From Paractinoplanes durhamensis (lineage in GTDB: Bacteria; Actinomycetota; Actinomycetes; Mycobacteriales; Micromonosporaceae), in contig NZ_BOML01000041.1 in NCBI RefSeq assembly GCF_016862175.1, positions 62,001 to 126,000 on the forward strand: a DNA stretch of 64,000 nt. Reading direction: 5' to 3'. The notes beneath the pieces are model-generated. The model had not been told where the DNA came from, did not search any database, and was given only the letters and a program-made list of their open reading frames with translations. Position numbers and translations under genes: made by a program. This document shows, piece after piece, positions 51,022 to 58,961 of the stretch. Within the stretch, counting starts at the first letter, position 1; the number at the start of each line of letters is the position of its first letter.

Positions 51022-51231
51022 ATGGCAGACCTGAGCGGGGCCGTCTGGCGTAAGTCGACCCGCAGCGACAACGGCGGGGCCTCCTGCGTCGAGGTGGCTA
51101 AAAACCTTCCCGGCATCGTTGGGGTGCGCGACAGCAAAGACCGGCCCGGGCCGGTTCTGACCTTCGAGCCGGACGCCTGGCGGGCGTTCGTCGACGGCAT
51201 CAAGGCCGGGGAACTCGACCTACCCCGGTGA
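51022..51231 (+). CDS. DUF397 protein, second tandem copy
   Basis: A 69-aa protein of identical length to the first copy, differing at about nine positions. The two reading frames are exactly 243 bases apart, showing a recent local duplication. It has its own GGAG Shine-Dalgarno (51015-51018, 3 bases before the ATG), so both copies are probably expressed from the regulator's transcript. Confidence 0.9.
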   Translation: MADLSGAVWRKSTRSDNGGASCVEVAKNLPGIVGVRDSKDRPGPVLTFEPDAWRAFVDGIKAGELDLPR

Positions 51232-51264
51232 CCGCCTCTCGCTTGAGCATGCTGTGCTGCCCTG

Positions 51265-52017
51265 GTGAGTTTGGGTGAGCTGAGATCGCGTACCAAAGCA
51301 GACGTGGTGTCGCATGCGGCCTCGGCGGCCTCGCTCAGCGTGCTTGACGCTGAGATCGCGGAGTGTTTTGCCTGCCCGCGCCTCGTCGAGTGGCGCGAAG
51401 ACGTCGCCCGGGTGAAGCGGGCCGCCTTCCGGGACCAGGTCTACTGGGGGCGGCCGATTCCCGGCTTCGGCAACGAGGACGCGGAGATCGGGATTCTCGG
51501 GCTGGCGCCGGCCGCGCACGGGGGTAACCGGACCGGGCGACTTTTCACCGGTGATCGTTCGGGTGATGTGTTGTTCGCGGCGCTGCACCGGGCGGGGCTG
51601 GCCAATCAGGCCCTGAGTGTGTCGCTCGATGATGGGCTGGCGCTCCGCAACACTCGGATCTTTCCGGCGGTGCGGTGTGCGCCGCCGGACAACAAGCCGA
51701 CGCCGGAGGAGCGGGACACCTGCGCGCCCTGGTTTCATCGTGAGCTGAGTCTGATTCGCCCGACCTTGAAGGTTGTCGTGGCGCTCGGGGCATTCGCCTG
51801 GGGTGCGTGGTGGCCCGCGATGAGCGCCGTCTACGGGGTGAAGGCGCCGGTGCCGCGGCCCAAGTTCGGGCATGGTGCGCAGGTCAGCCTGCCGGGCGTG
51901 CCGGAGCTGCTCGGCTGTTTTCACGTCAGCCAGCAGAACACCTTCACCGGGCGGCTCACCCCCGACATGCTGGACGCCGTGTTCGACCGTGCGAAGAGGC
52001 TTGCGGGCCTGGCATGA
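51265..52017 (+). CDS. Uracil-DNA glycosylase, family 5 (UdgB)
   Basis: A 250-aa DNA-repair glycosylase. The iron-sulfur cysteines are CFACPR near the N-terminus plus later Cys residues. The catalytic motif is GLAPAAHGGNRTGRLFTGDR, characteristic of family 5, and the DNA-binding HVSQQNTFTG motif occurs near the C-terminus. It removes uracil and other deaminated bases, useful in a GC-rich genome. It starts at GTG 51265. Confidence 0.92.
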   Translation: MSLGELRSRTKADVVSHAASAASLSVLDAEIAECFACPRLVEWREDVARVKRAAFRDQVYWGRPIPGFGNEDAEIGILGLAPAAHGGNRTGRLFTGDRSGDVLFAALHRAGLANQALSVSLDDGLALRNTRIFPAVRCAPPDNKPTPEERDTCAPWFHRELSLIRPTLKVVVALGAFAWGAWWPAMSAVYGVKAPVPRPKFGHGAQVSLPGVPELLGCFHVSQQNTFTGRLTPDMLDAVFDRAKRLAGLA

Positions 52018-52058
52018 TTCGGGCCATCGCAAACCGACCCGACCGGAGTAACTGAGTC

Positions 52059-52760
52059 TTGGATCTCGCCGCTGTGCGACGTTGGTGGCCGATGGCCGCC
52101 GTCCTCGTGCTGCTCTTCATCACCGGGCTGGCCGCGACCCGGTCGGCGCCGCAGCTCGACCAGATCCAGCCGGATGCGACCCCGACGACACCTCCCTTGC
52201 TGCCGACCACCGAGCCCAGCATCTCGCGCGGTCCGCAGCCGCCTCCGGAGGCGGCCAAAGGGCTGCCCGACTGGGTCGGCACGGTGGCGCTGGTGCTGCT
52301 CGGCGTGGTCGCGATCGTGGTGCTCGCCCTGGTGCTCTGGGCGGTGCTGCGCGACGCGGCGAAACGGCGGGCGCGCAAGGGCAAGCGGCACGGCAAGCAG
52401 GGCCGGGACGGAGCTAGTACGGCGGAGGAGCTGGTCGCGGCGCTCGATGCCGGCCTGGAGGAGCTCTCCGACACCGACCGTGACCCGCGGCGCGCGGTGA
52501 TCGCCTGCTGGGTGCGGCTGGAGCAGGCCGCGGCGGCCGCGGGCACACCGCGTAATCCGGGGGACAGCCCGACCGACCTGGTCGGCCGGCTGCTGCGCGA
52601 GCAGCAGGTGGATGCGCAGGTGCTGGCCGCGCTGTTGGAGGTCTACCGGGAGGCGCGCTACGCGACGCACACCGTGGACGACACGATGCGCCGGCAGGCG
52701 CGCAGCGCGCTCGAACGGCTGCGGGCCGACCTGGGTGCCGGAGCGGGGGTGCCGGCATGA
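52059..52760 (+). CDS. DUF4129 membrane protein
   Basis: A 233-aa protein: an N-terminal transmembrane helix, a Pro/Thr-rich external linker, a second helix (about residues 72-95), a basic stretch and a cytosolic DUF4129 domain (AVIACWVRLEQAAAAAGTPR, EARYATHTVDDTMRRQARSALERL). It is the first gene of the MoxR-DUF58 operon. It starts at TTG 52059 (MDLAAVRRWW). Confidence 0.83.
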   Translation: MDLAAVRRWWPMAAVLVLLFITGLAATRSAPQLDQIQPDATPTTPPLLPTTEPSISRGPQPPPEAAKGLPDWVGTVALVLLGVVAIVVLALVLWAVLRDAAKRRARKGKRHGKQGRDGASTAEELVAALDAGLEELSDTDRDPRRAVIACWVRLEQAAAAAGTPRNPGDSPTDLVGRLLREQQVDAQVLAALLEVYREARYATHTVDDTMRRQARSALERLRADLGAGAGVPA

Positions 52761-53335
52761 GTGACGGTGGTCTCGAAGGGCTGTTCAGCTACCGGGACGA
52801 ACCAGTCGAGGAGGTTGCCGAGCCGGTTGCCAGGGAGAAGTCTCGCGCCTGGTGGGTGGTGCGCAACGCGCTGCTGATCGCGGGCGCCACCGTGGTGACC
52901 ATCGCCGCGCTGCGGGCCGGTGGGCAGCACATCTCGGTCGTGCTCGTGGTGGCGTTCTTCATCGGGCTGCGGGCGGTGCTGTTCGCGGTGTCCGAGGTGG
53001 CGCCGCCGGCCCTGCCGAAACGGCGCGGCCGGTCGTCGCGGGTCGACGACGGGCGGGCGCTCGATTCGTTGCGCATAGCGGTGCGGCGCTGGGAGCGGAG
53101 CCTCGACCGGGCGCACACCGATCCGGATCTGTATACGAGTAACGTCCTGCCGGTGCTTGCCGAGCTCACCGACGAGCGGCTGCGACTGCGGCACGGGATC
53201 ACCCGGGCCTCCGATCCGCGCCGCGCTCGTGAGCTGCTCGGCGACCCCCTCTGGGCGGCTTTGCACGATCACGGGCGCCGCACGGCGAAGTCCCGTGAAC
53301 TGGAGACCTACGTGGATGCGTTGGAGAGACTGTGA
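52757..53335 (+). CDS. Membrane protein of the MoxR-DUF58 operon
   Basis: A 192-aa protein with two transmembrane helices (about residues 35-75) and a cytosolic C-terminal helical part. No named domain recognised. It overlaps its upstream neighbour by 4 bp and the MoxR gene downstream by 4 bp, so it belongs to the same complex or pathway. Confidence 0.75.
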   Translation: MSDGGLEGLFSYRDEPVEEVAEPVAREKSRAWWVVRNALLIAGATVVTIAALRAGGQHISVVLVVAFFIGLRAVLFAVSEVAPPALPKRRGRSSRVDDGRALDSLRIAVRRWERSLDRAHTDPDLYTSNVLPVLAELTDERLRLRHGITRASDPRRARELLGDPLWAALHDHGRRTAKSRELETYVDALERL

Positions 53336-54324
53336 CGGAAAATCCCCTCCCCCCGTACGAGGTGGGCAGGTTGGCCGGTGCCGTCCTGGACTCGGTCGGC
53401 AGCGTCCTGGTGGGCAAGCGGGACTCCCTCGAGCTCGTCCTGGCCGGCATCCTCGCCGGCGGGCACGTGCTGCTGGAGGACCTGCCCGGTCTCGGCAAGA
53501 CGCTGACCGCCCGCTGTTTCGCGCAGTCGCTCGGCCTCGACTTCCGTCGCCTGCAGTTCACCCCCGACCTGCTCCCGGCCGACGTCACCGGCTCGTTCCT
53601 CTACGACCAGCGCAAGGGTGACTTCGCGTTCCGGGCCGGCCCGGTCTTCACCAACATGCTGCTCGCCGACGAGATCAACCGGACGCCGCCGAAGACCCAG
53701 GCCGCGCTGCTCGAGGCCATGCAGGAGAAGCAGGTCTCGGTCGAGGGTGTCACCTACCGTCTCGACCCGCCGTTCCACGTTCTCGCCACGGCCAATCCGA
53801 TTGAGTACGAAGGCACGTATCCGTTGCCGGAAGCGCAGCTCGACCGCTTCCTGATCCGGGTGTCGTTCGGCTATCCGACCGCCGAGGAGGAGTGGGCCGT
53901 GCTGCAGCGCCGCATGTCCCGCCGCCAGGAGGAGTCGTTCCTGCAGCCGGTGGTGGATGCCCGGGTGCTGCAGGCGATGCAGGCCGCGCTGGAGAGCGTC
54001 ACCGTCGAGGATTCGATCGGCCGCTACATCGTGGCGCTGACCTCGGCCACCCGCGAGCACGCGTCGGTGCTGGTCGGTTCGTCGCCGCGGGGCTCGCTGG
54101 CGCTGTTGCTGCTGGCCCGGGCCCGGGCCGCGATGGCCGGCCGGGACTTCGTGGTGCCGGAGGACGTGAAGGACGTCGCGATCGCCGCGCTCGCCCACCG
54201 GATCACGCTGCGCCCGGAGATGTGGCTGCGCCGGGTCGACCCGGCGTTCGTGGTGCAGGAGGTGCTGACCAACGTGCCGGCGCCGGCCAGTGGCGCGCTG
54301 CCGACCTACGCGCGGCATGACTGA
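53332..54324 (+). CDS. MoxR-family AAA+ ATPase
   Basis: A 330-aa MoxR ATPase, a chaperone-like assembly factor. Walker A is EDLPGLGKTLTA (about residues 49-60), Walker B is LLADEINRTPPKTQ, sensor 1 is LATANPIEYEGTYPLPEAQLDRF. It starts at GTG 53332. It works with the DUF58 protein encoded next. Confidence 0.93.
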   Translation: MTENPLPPYEVGRLAGAVLDSVGSVLVGKRDSLELVLAGILAGGHVLLEDLPGLGKTLTARCFAQSLGLDFRRLQFTPDLLPADVTGSFLYDQRKGDFAFRAGPVFTNMLLADEINRTPPKTQAALLEAMQEKQVSVEGVTYRLDPPFHVLATANPIEYEGTYPLPEAQLDRFLIRVSFGYPTAEEEWAVLQRRMSRRQEESFLQPVVDARVLQAMQAALESVTVEDSIGRYIVALTSATREHASVLVGSSPRGSLALLLLARARAAMAGRDFVVPEDVKDVAIAALAHRITLRPEMWLRRVDPAFVVQEVLTNVPAPASGALPTYARHD

Positions 54325-55681
54325 CCGTCCGCTCCTGCGGTACTCGGTGCCGATGCCGGGTCCCGAGCCGGAGCTGCCGCCCGGGCCGGCCTGGGTGCCG
54401 ACCCGCGCGCTCGGCCGGTCGGTGCTGCTCACCGGCCTGCTCCTGCTGCTCGGGGTGGCGCTCGGCCGGGTCGATCTGGTGCTGCTGGCCGCGCCGTTCG
54501 CGATCGGCGCCGCGGCCGGCCTGCGTCGGATGCCGCGGTCCGCGCCCGAGCTGACCATCTCGGCGGGGGAGGAGCACATCGTCGAGGGCGGTCACGTGGA
54601 CGCCGCGGTGACCGTGTCCAACCCCGACGTGATCGGCTACGACCTGGTCGTGGTGCGCACCCGCACGTCGCCGTGGCTGAAGCTGGAGCACGCCGACCGC
54701 CCGTTCGCGGTGCGCGTGCCGCGCGACGGCTGGCACGCGGTCGACCTGCCCGGCGACGCCAACCGGTGGGGCCGCCAGGACGTGGGTCCGGCGGCGGCCC
54801 GCGTCGCCGCCTGCGGCGGCTTGCTGGCCTGCCGCCCGGTGGTGGTGCCGGCCCGCGGCGTGCGGGTCTATCCGGTCACCGACCCGTTCAACGCGATCGA
54901 GGCGATGCCGGCGGCCGCCGGCCTGGTGGGTGCCCACCGGTCGCGGCGGCCGGGCGAGGGCGGCGAGCTTGCCGGGGTCCGCCCCTTCGCCCCCGGCGAC
55001 CGCCTGCGCCGCATCGACTGGCGAGTTTCCTTGCGTACGCGTGACCTGCACGTCGCGTCCACGCTGTCCGACCGGGACGCCGAGGTGCTGCTGCTCCTCG
55101 ACGTGCTCGGCGAGGTGGGCCGCTCCGGCGGGGTGGCCGGCGACGCATCGGTGCTGGACACGACGGTCCGGGCCGCGGCCGCGATCGCCGAGCACTACCT
55201 GCAGCGCGGCGACCGGGTGTCGCTGCTCGAATACGGCTCGGCCGCCCGCCGGCTGCGTCCGGCGACCGGCCGCCGGCAGTACCTGACGGTCCTGGAGTGG
55301 CTGCTCGACGTGCGACCCGACCCGGTCGAGACGGAGAGCGACGACTACGCGAACGTCTTCGGCGTGCACCACGTCTCGTCGGATGCCCTGGTGATGGTGC
55401 TGACCCCGCTGGTCGACCCGCGTTCGGCCGACATGCTGGCCCAGCTCACCCAGTCCGGCCGGTTCGTGGTGGCGGTCGACACGCTGCCGGCGGGGGCGAC
55501 CCCGGCCAACCGCGGCGAGTGGACGCCGCTGGCCTCCCGGTTGTGGCGGATCGAGCGGGAGAACGTGCTGGGCCGGCTGCGCGAGCACGGCGTACCGGTG
55601 GTGGCCTGGGCCGGGTCCGGCAGCCTCGACCTGGTGCTGCGGGACGTGTCCCGGCTCGCGTCGGCGCCGAGGGGGCGCTGA
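54317..55681 (+). CDS. DUF58 domain protein
   Basis: A 454-aa protein with two N-terminal transmembrane helices (about 30-65), an external Ig-like stretch and the DUF58 motif FAPGDRLRRIDWRVSLRTRDL. A von Willebrand-like alpha/beta fold follows (DAEVLLLLDVLGEV). The ATG at 54317 overlaps MoxR by 8 bp. Confidence 0.88.
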   Translation: MTDRPLLRYSVPMPGPEPELPPGPAWVPTRALGRSVLLTGLLLLLGVALGRVDLVLLAAPFAIGAAAGLRRMPRSAPELTISAGEEHIVEGGHVDAAVTVSNPDVIGYDLVVVRTRTSPWLKLEHADRPFAVRVPRDGWHAVDLPGDANRWGRQDVGPAAARVAACGGLLACRPVVVPARGVRVYPVTDPFNAIEAMPAAAGLVGAHRSRRPGEGGELAGVRPFAPGDRLRRIDWRVSLRTRDLHVASTLSDRDAEVLLLLDVLGEVGRSGGVAGDASVLDTTVRAAAAIAEHYLQRGDRVSLLEYGSAARRLRPATGRRQYLTVLEWLLDVRPDPVETESDDYANVFGVHHVSSDALVMVLTPLVDPRSADMLAQLTQSGRFVVAVDTLPAGATPANRGEWTPLASRLWRIERENVLGRLREHGVPVVAWAGSGSLDLVLRDVSRLASAPRGR

Positions 55682-56247
55682 TGGCCGCGTTCTCGCTGGC
55701 CGCCGTGGTGACCTCGGCCCGCGCGGTCACCGCCCGGGCCACCCCGACCCCGTTTCTGGTCCGCTGCGGGGTGGGCCTGGCCGGCCTGCTGGCGATGCTG
55801 GTGGCCTGGCCGGTCTCGCTGCTCGGGACGCAATATTTCGTCCCGCTCACCCTGCTCGCCGTCTATCCGGCGGTGGCGCCGCGCGGCCGGGGCGCGACCC
55901 TCGCCGCGCTGGCCGTGGTGGCCGGCTGGATCGTCGACACCGCCGGTTACGGCGCCGAGGTGGCGCTGTGGCGGGTCCTGACGATCGCGACGCTGCTCTA
56001 CATCGGACACAGCCTGACCGCCCTGGCTGCGGTTCTGCCCTACGACGCGGTGGTGAACCTGGACGTGGTGGGCGGCTGGATGCTCCGCGCGGCGGCGGTA
56101 GCGCTGACCTCGGCCGTACTCACCGTAGTTGTCTTGGGACTCTCCGCCGATCTTGCCGGTGGCGCGTTCCTGGTCGCCACCCTGATCGGCATCGCGGGCG
56201 CCGTCGGCGCAACTGTCCTGATTGCACGACTCTTGCAGAGAGCGTGA
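55681..56247 (+). CDS. Polytopic membrane protein of the MoxR-DUF58 operon
   Basis: A 188-aa protein with about five hydrophobic helices and little else (LVRCGVGLAGLLAMLVAWPV, TLLYIGHSLTALAAVL). No family recognised. Its ATG overlaps the DUF58 stop by one base, so it ends the five-gene operon. Confidence 0.75.
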   Translation: MAAFSLAAVVTSARAVTARATPTPFLVRCGVGLAGLLAMLVAWPVSLLGTQYFVPLTLLAVYPAVAPRGRGATLAALAVVAGWIVDTAGYGAEVALWRVLTIATLLYIGHSLTALAAVLPYDAVVNLDVVGGWMLRAAAVALTSAVLTVVVLGLSADLAGGAFLVATLIGIAGAVGATVLIARLLQRA

Positions 56248-56345
56248 AATCTCGTGGAAATATGTGCTTCACGGCACTTGACAAACGGCTTTGTCGTACG
56301 TCACAGAACGAGGCGTGCGAGCCGGTCGCGCGCGACAATCGATGG

Positions 56346-57701
56346 GTGAACCCCCAGCGCATCGTTGTCGTAGGAGCAGGCCACGTCGGGCTTTACGCGG
56401 CCCTGCGCCTGTCCAAGAAGCTCAACCGGCGCCGTGCCGAGGTGGTCGTCATCGACCCGCAGCCGCACATGACGTACCAGCCGTTCCTCCCCGAGGCAGC
56501 GGCCGGCAACATCAGCCCGCGGCACTCGGTCGTCCCGCTCCGGCGTGAGCTCAAGAAGTGCCGCATCGTGTCCGGCGAGGTCACGAAGATCGAGCACGCG
56601 CGCAAGACGGTCACCATCCAGCCGATCGACGGCCCGTCCACCGAGATGGAGTACGACCACATCATCGTGGCCCCGGGCTCGGTCTCGCGGACCCTGCCGA
56701 TCCCCGGTCTCCGGGAGCGCGGCATCGGCTTCAAGACCATCGGTGAGGCCATCTACCTGCGCAATCACATCCTGGACCGGCTCGACGTCGCGGCGGTCAC
56801 CCCCGATGCGGCGGTGCGCAAGGCATCGCTCACCTTTGTTTTCGTCGGTGGCGGCTTCGCCGGCATCGAGGCGCTCGCGGAGATGGAGGACGTCGTACGC
56901 GACGCGCTGCGCTACTACCCCGACCTCGACCAGAAGGAGGTCCGGTTCGTCCTCGTCGAGGCGACCAACCGGATCCTGCCCGAGGTCGGCCCGCAGATGG
57001 GCGCGTACGCCGCCCGCGAGCTGTCCAAGCGCGGCATCGACCTGCGCCTGGACGTCCGGCTCGAGTCCTGCGTCGGCGGCGAGATCGTGCTCTCCGACGG
57101 CGACCGCTTCCGCGCGGAGACCCTGGTCTGGACGGCCGGCGTGAAGCCGTCGCCGATGCTGGACCGCACCGACCTGCCGCGCGGCCCCCGCGGGCACGTC
57201 ACCTGCATCCCGACGCTGCAGGTGGTCGACGGCGACACGGTGCTCGAGGGCGCCTGGTCGGCCGGCGACTGCGCCCAGGTCCCCGATCTGACCAACCCGG
57301 GTGGCTGGTGCTCGCCGAGCGCCCAGCACGCCGTCCGGCAGGCGAAGGTGCTCGCCGACAACATCTACACCGTGGTGCTCGGCGGTCTGCCGAAGGAGTA
57401 CCGGCACAAGTACGTCGGCAGCGTCGCCGGCCTCGGCCTGTACAAGGGCGTGGCGCACGTCTACGGCATCAAGGTCAAGGGCCTGCCCGCGTGGTTCATG
57501 CACCGGACGTACCACATGAGCCGTATCCCGTCGTTCAACCGGAAAGTCCGGGTCGTCGCCGACTGGACCCTCGCCTTCGTGCTGCGCCGGGAGACGATCG
57601 CGCTCGGCCAGCTCCATGCGCCGCGGGAGGAGTTCACCCACGTGACGCCGAAGATCGAGCTCCCCGAGGAGCGCGAGCCGGTCGGCGCAGCGGCCCGGTA
57701 A
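56346..57701 (+). CDS. Type II NADH dehydrogenase (NDH-2)-like oxidoreductase
   Basis: A 451-aa FAD-dependent oxidoreductase. The first Rossmann motif is VVVGAGHVGLYAAL (residues 7-20), the NADH-binding motif is FVFVGGGFAGIEALAEM (about 161-177), and the FAD-closing segment is GAWSAGDCAQVPDL. A C-terminal hydrophobic helix-turn region fits peripheral membrane attachment. It transfers electrons from NADH to quinone without proton pumping. It starts at GTG 56346; a GACAAT element at 56334-56339 hints at a leaderless mRNA. Upstream bases 56248-56345 hold no gene. Confidence 0.88.
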   Translation: MNPQRIVVVGAGHVGLYAALRLSKKLNRRRAEVVVIDPQPHMTYQPFLPEAAAGNISPRHSVVPLRRELKKCRIVSGEVTKIEHARKTVTIQPIDGPSTEMEYDHIIVAPGSVSRTLPIPGLRERGIGFKTIGEAIYLRNHILDRLDVAAVTPDAAVRKASLTFVFVGGGFAGIEALAEMEDVVRDALRYYPDLDQKEVRFVLVEATNRILPEVGPQMGAYAARELSKRGIDLRLDVRLESCVGGEIVLSDGDRFRAETLVWTAGVKPSPMLDRTDLPRGPRGHVTCIPTLQVVDGDTVLEGAWSAGDCAQVPDLTNPGGWCSPSAQHAVRQAKVLADNIYTVVLGGLPKEYRHKYVGSVAGLGLYKGVAHVYGIKVKGLPAWFMHRTYHMSRIPSFNRKVRVVADWTLAFVLRRETIALGQLHAPREEFTHVTPKIELPEEREPVGAAAR

Positions 57702-57759
57702 GGCTGCCTACCTGTCCGATTCCACCGCCTGGGCGGCCTCCGATACGGTGTGCTTGCCC

Positions 57760-57842
57760 GCCCGGGTGGTGGAATGGCAGACACGGCCGCCTTAAAAGCG
57801 GCTGCCTTACAAGGCGTGCGGGTTCGAGACCCGCCCCGGGCA
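57760..57842 (+). tRNA. bldA: tRNA-Leu (anticodon TAA), bldA-type
   Basis: An 83-base tRNA. The acceptor stem pairs 57760-57766 with 57835-57841, the anticodon stem 57786-57790 with 57798-57802, and the T-stem 57818-57822 with 57830-57834 around TTCGAGA. The variable arm (57804-57815) is long, as in class II tRNA-Leu. The loop CTTAAAA places TAA at 57793-57795, decoding UUA. The discriminator is A57842; CCA is not encoded (CCCA follows). It is the only UUA-reading tRNA visible and corresponds to bldA of Streptomyces. Confidence 0.93.
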
Positions 57843-58445
57843 CCCAGAAGATCCGCACGAAGATCATCGGCCGTTGGTTGGGGGCTGCCGCGTGCCTCGC
57901 TGGCGGCACGCAGGAGTTCCGAACGCCTTCCGCGGCGAGGATCTCGTGCACGGCGTCGCCGTTGCGCTTCCGGTGGCCGGCTGACGGCGAGGCTTGTCAC
58001 GGGTATCACCTCCGACAGTTCCTGATCGATCTTCGGCTGGAGCTTGCCTTGCTTGGTGAGTTCTGCGAGTAGGTCCGTCTTCTTGCGCAGGTCGGCGAGG
58101 ACCGTCCGGAACCGCTCCTGAATTCCGGACCGCCATGCCTAGTCGAAGTTGTCGTCCCCGGCCGGCTCGAGCCGCTCGAAATCGGTGGTGAGGTTGGTCT
58201 GGCGGCGTTGAAGAGACGTTTCGGCGTCGCGGAGTGTCGTGCCGTTGCCGAACATCTGATCGACACCGGCCGGGCGAAACCGAGTGCGGTGTTCATCTCC
58301 GGGGCCCAGCGCAGTCGGCAATACGGCGTCGCGCCCAGCACGTCGGTCGATGGAGTCACGGCAAGCACGAGGGTTCTCCGAGACGGTGACAAGAAGTATG
58401 TTTACGCCCACGGAGCGCGTTGAGTACGGCCCTGGGGCGAGGTGG
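57843..58445. other. Gene-poor junction between tRNA-Leu and the island
   Basis: A 603-base stretch without an intact gene. Its central part carries a decayed minus-strand reading frame resembling a serine-recombinase tail. Base composition and codon patterns are less regular than in neighbours. No second tRNA-end repeat (att) is seen inside the window; the other end would lie beyond 64,000. Confidence 0.6.
58011..58240 (-). pseudogene. Remnant of a serine recombinase C-terminus
   Basis: On the minus strand the frame reads DAETSLQRRQTNLTTDFERL, then an in-frame TAG (58141-58139), then AWRSGIQERFRTVLADLRKK and LLAELTKQGK. This helical Arg/Glu-rich pattern is like the coiled-coil tail of actinomycete large serine recombinases. 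There is no catalytic domain upstream; the frame loses protein character on both sides. It is probably a leftover of the element that inserted by the tRNA. The match is by eye only. Confidence 0.4.
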
Positions 58446-58961
58446 ATGAGTTACGCCAAGTACAACCATCAAGGATATTTCGGCGAGAGCTTCGTGCGTG
58501 TCCTGGCCAGCGCCGCCGGCCTGATCGCCGGTCAGCAGGACGTCGACCATACCGGCGTGGACTTCTCCATCGATTTTCCGGGAGTTCGTGGCACGGTCCG
58601 CTTCCCCAAGATCGAGGCGCAGGTCAAGTCCTGGTCCAGTCCCAAGGGGACCGACTTGCACTGGAACTACCCCATGAATGTGGATCACTACAACAACCTC
58701 GCGGGTGAGGGGTTCGCGGTGTCGCGTTACCTCTTTCTGATCATCGTTCCGTCGGATACCGATCACTACGCACAGGTGGACGAGACATCTATGCGGCTCA
58801 GCCACTGCGGGTACTGGGCGTCGTTGCGCGACGCGCCGGTTATCGACCAGGGTGCACAGCGCCACATCACGGTTCACGTGCCCAAGCGCAACCTGCTGAC
58901 GGTGAACGGCCTGCGGTCGCTTCTCGGCGTCGTCCCAGCGCAACGGATGCCCGCGTCATGA
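58446..58961 (+). CDS. DUF4365-like nuclease-fold protein (module copy B)
   Basis: A 171-aa protein homologous to the one at 23929-24450. The PD-(D/E)xK-like residues are E14 in GESF, D39 in TGVDFSI, and E57-x-Q59-x-K61 in KIEAQVKS. Other shared blocks are VDHYNNLAG, a YLFLIIVP strand and the C-terminal RNLLTV. ATG 58446 (MSYAKYNHQG) is chosen where homology to copy A begins, with GAGG close upstream; ATG 58398 would add 16 residues. It is coupled by ATGA to the next gene. Probably a nuclease or DNA-binding subunit. Confidence 0.78.
   Translation: MSYAKYNHQGYFGESFVRVLASAAGLIAGQQDVDHTGVDFSIDFPGVRGTVRFPKIEAQVKSWSSPKGTDLHWNYPMNVDHYNNLAGEGFAVSRYLFLIIVPSDTDHYAQVDETSMRLSHCGYWASLRDAPVIDQGAQRHITVHVPKRNLLTVNGLRSLLGVVPAQRMPAS

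Noticed and set aside
54203..55588. Minus-strand open frame of 461 codons opposite the DUF58 gene
   Set aside because: Shadow frame; the plus-strand DUF58 and MoxR proteins are unambiguous.
58006..58411. Minus-strand frames of 128 and 90 codons in the junction
   Set aside because: Neither is an intact gene; only the stretch 58011-58240 has a recombinase-like pattern and it is interrupted by TAG.
58208..58423. Plus-strand open frame of 71 codons before the DUF4365 gene
   Set aside because: It partly overlaps the recombinase-like remnant on the other strand, has a TTG start without a Shine-Dalgarno and no family match. It looks somewhat protein-like, so it is left uncalled rather than excluded.
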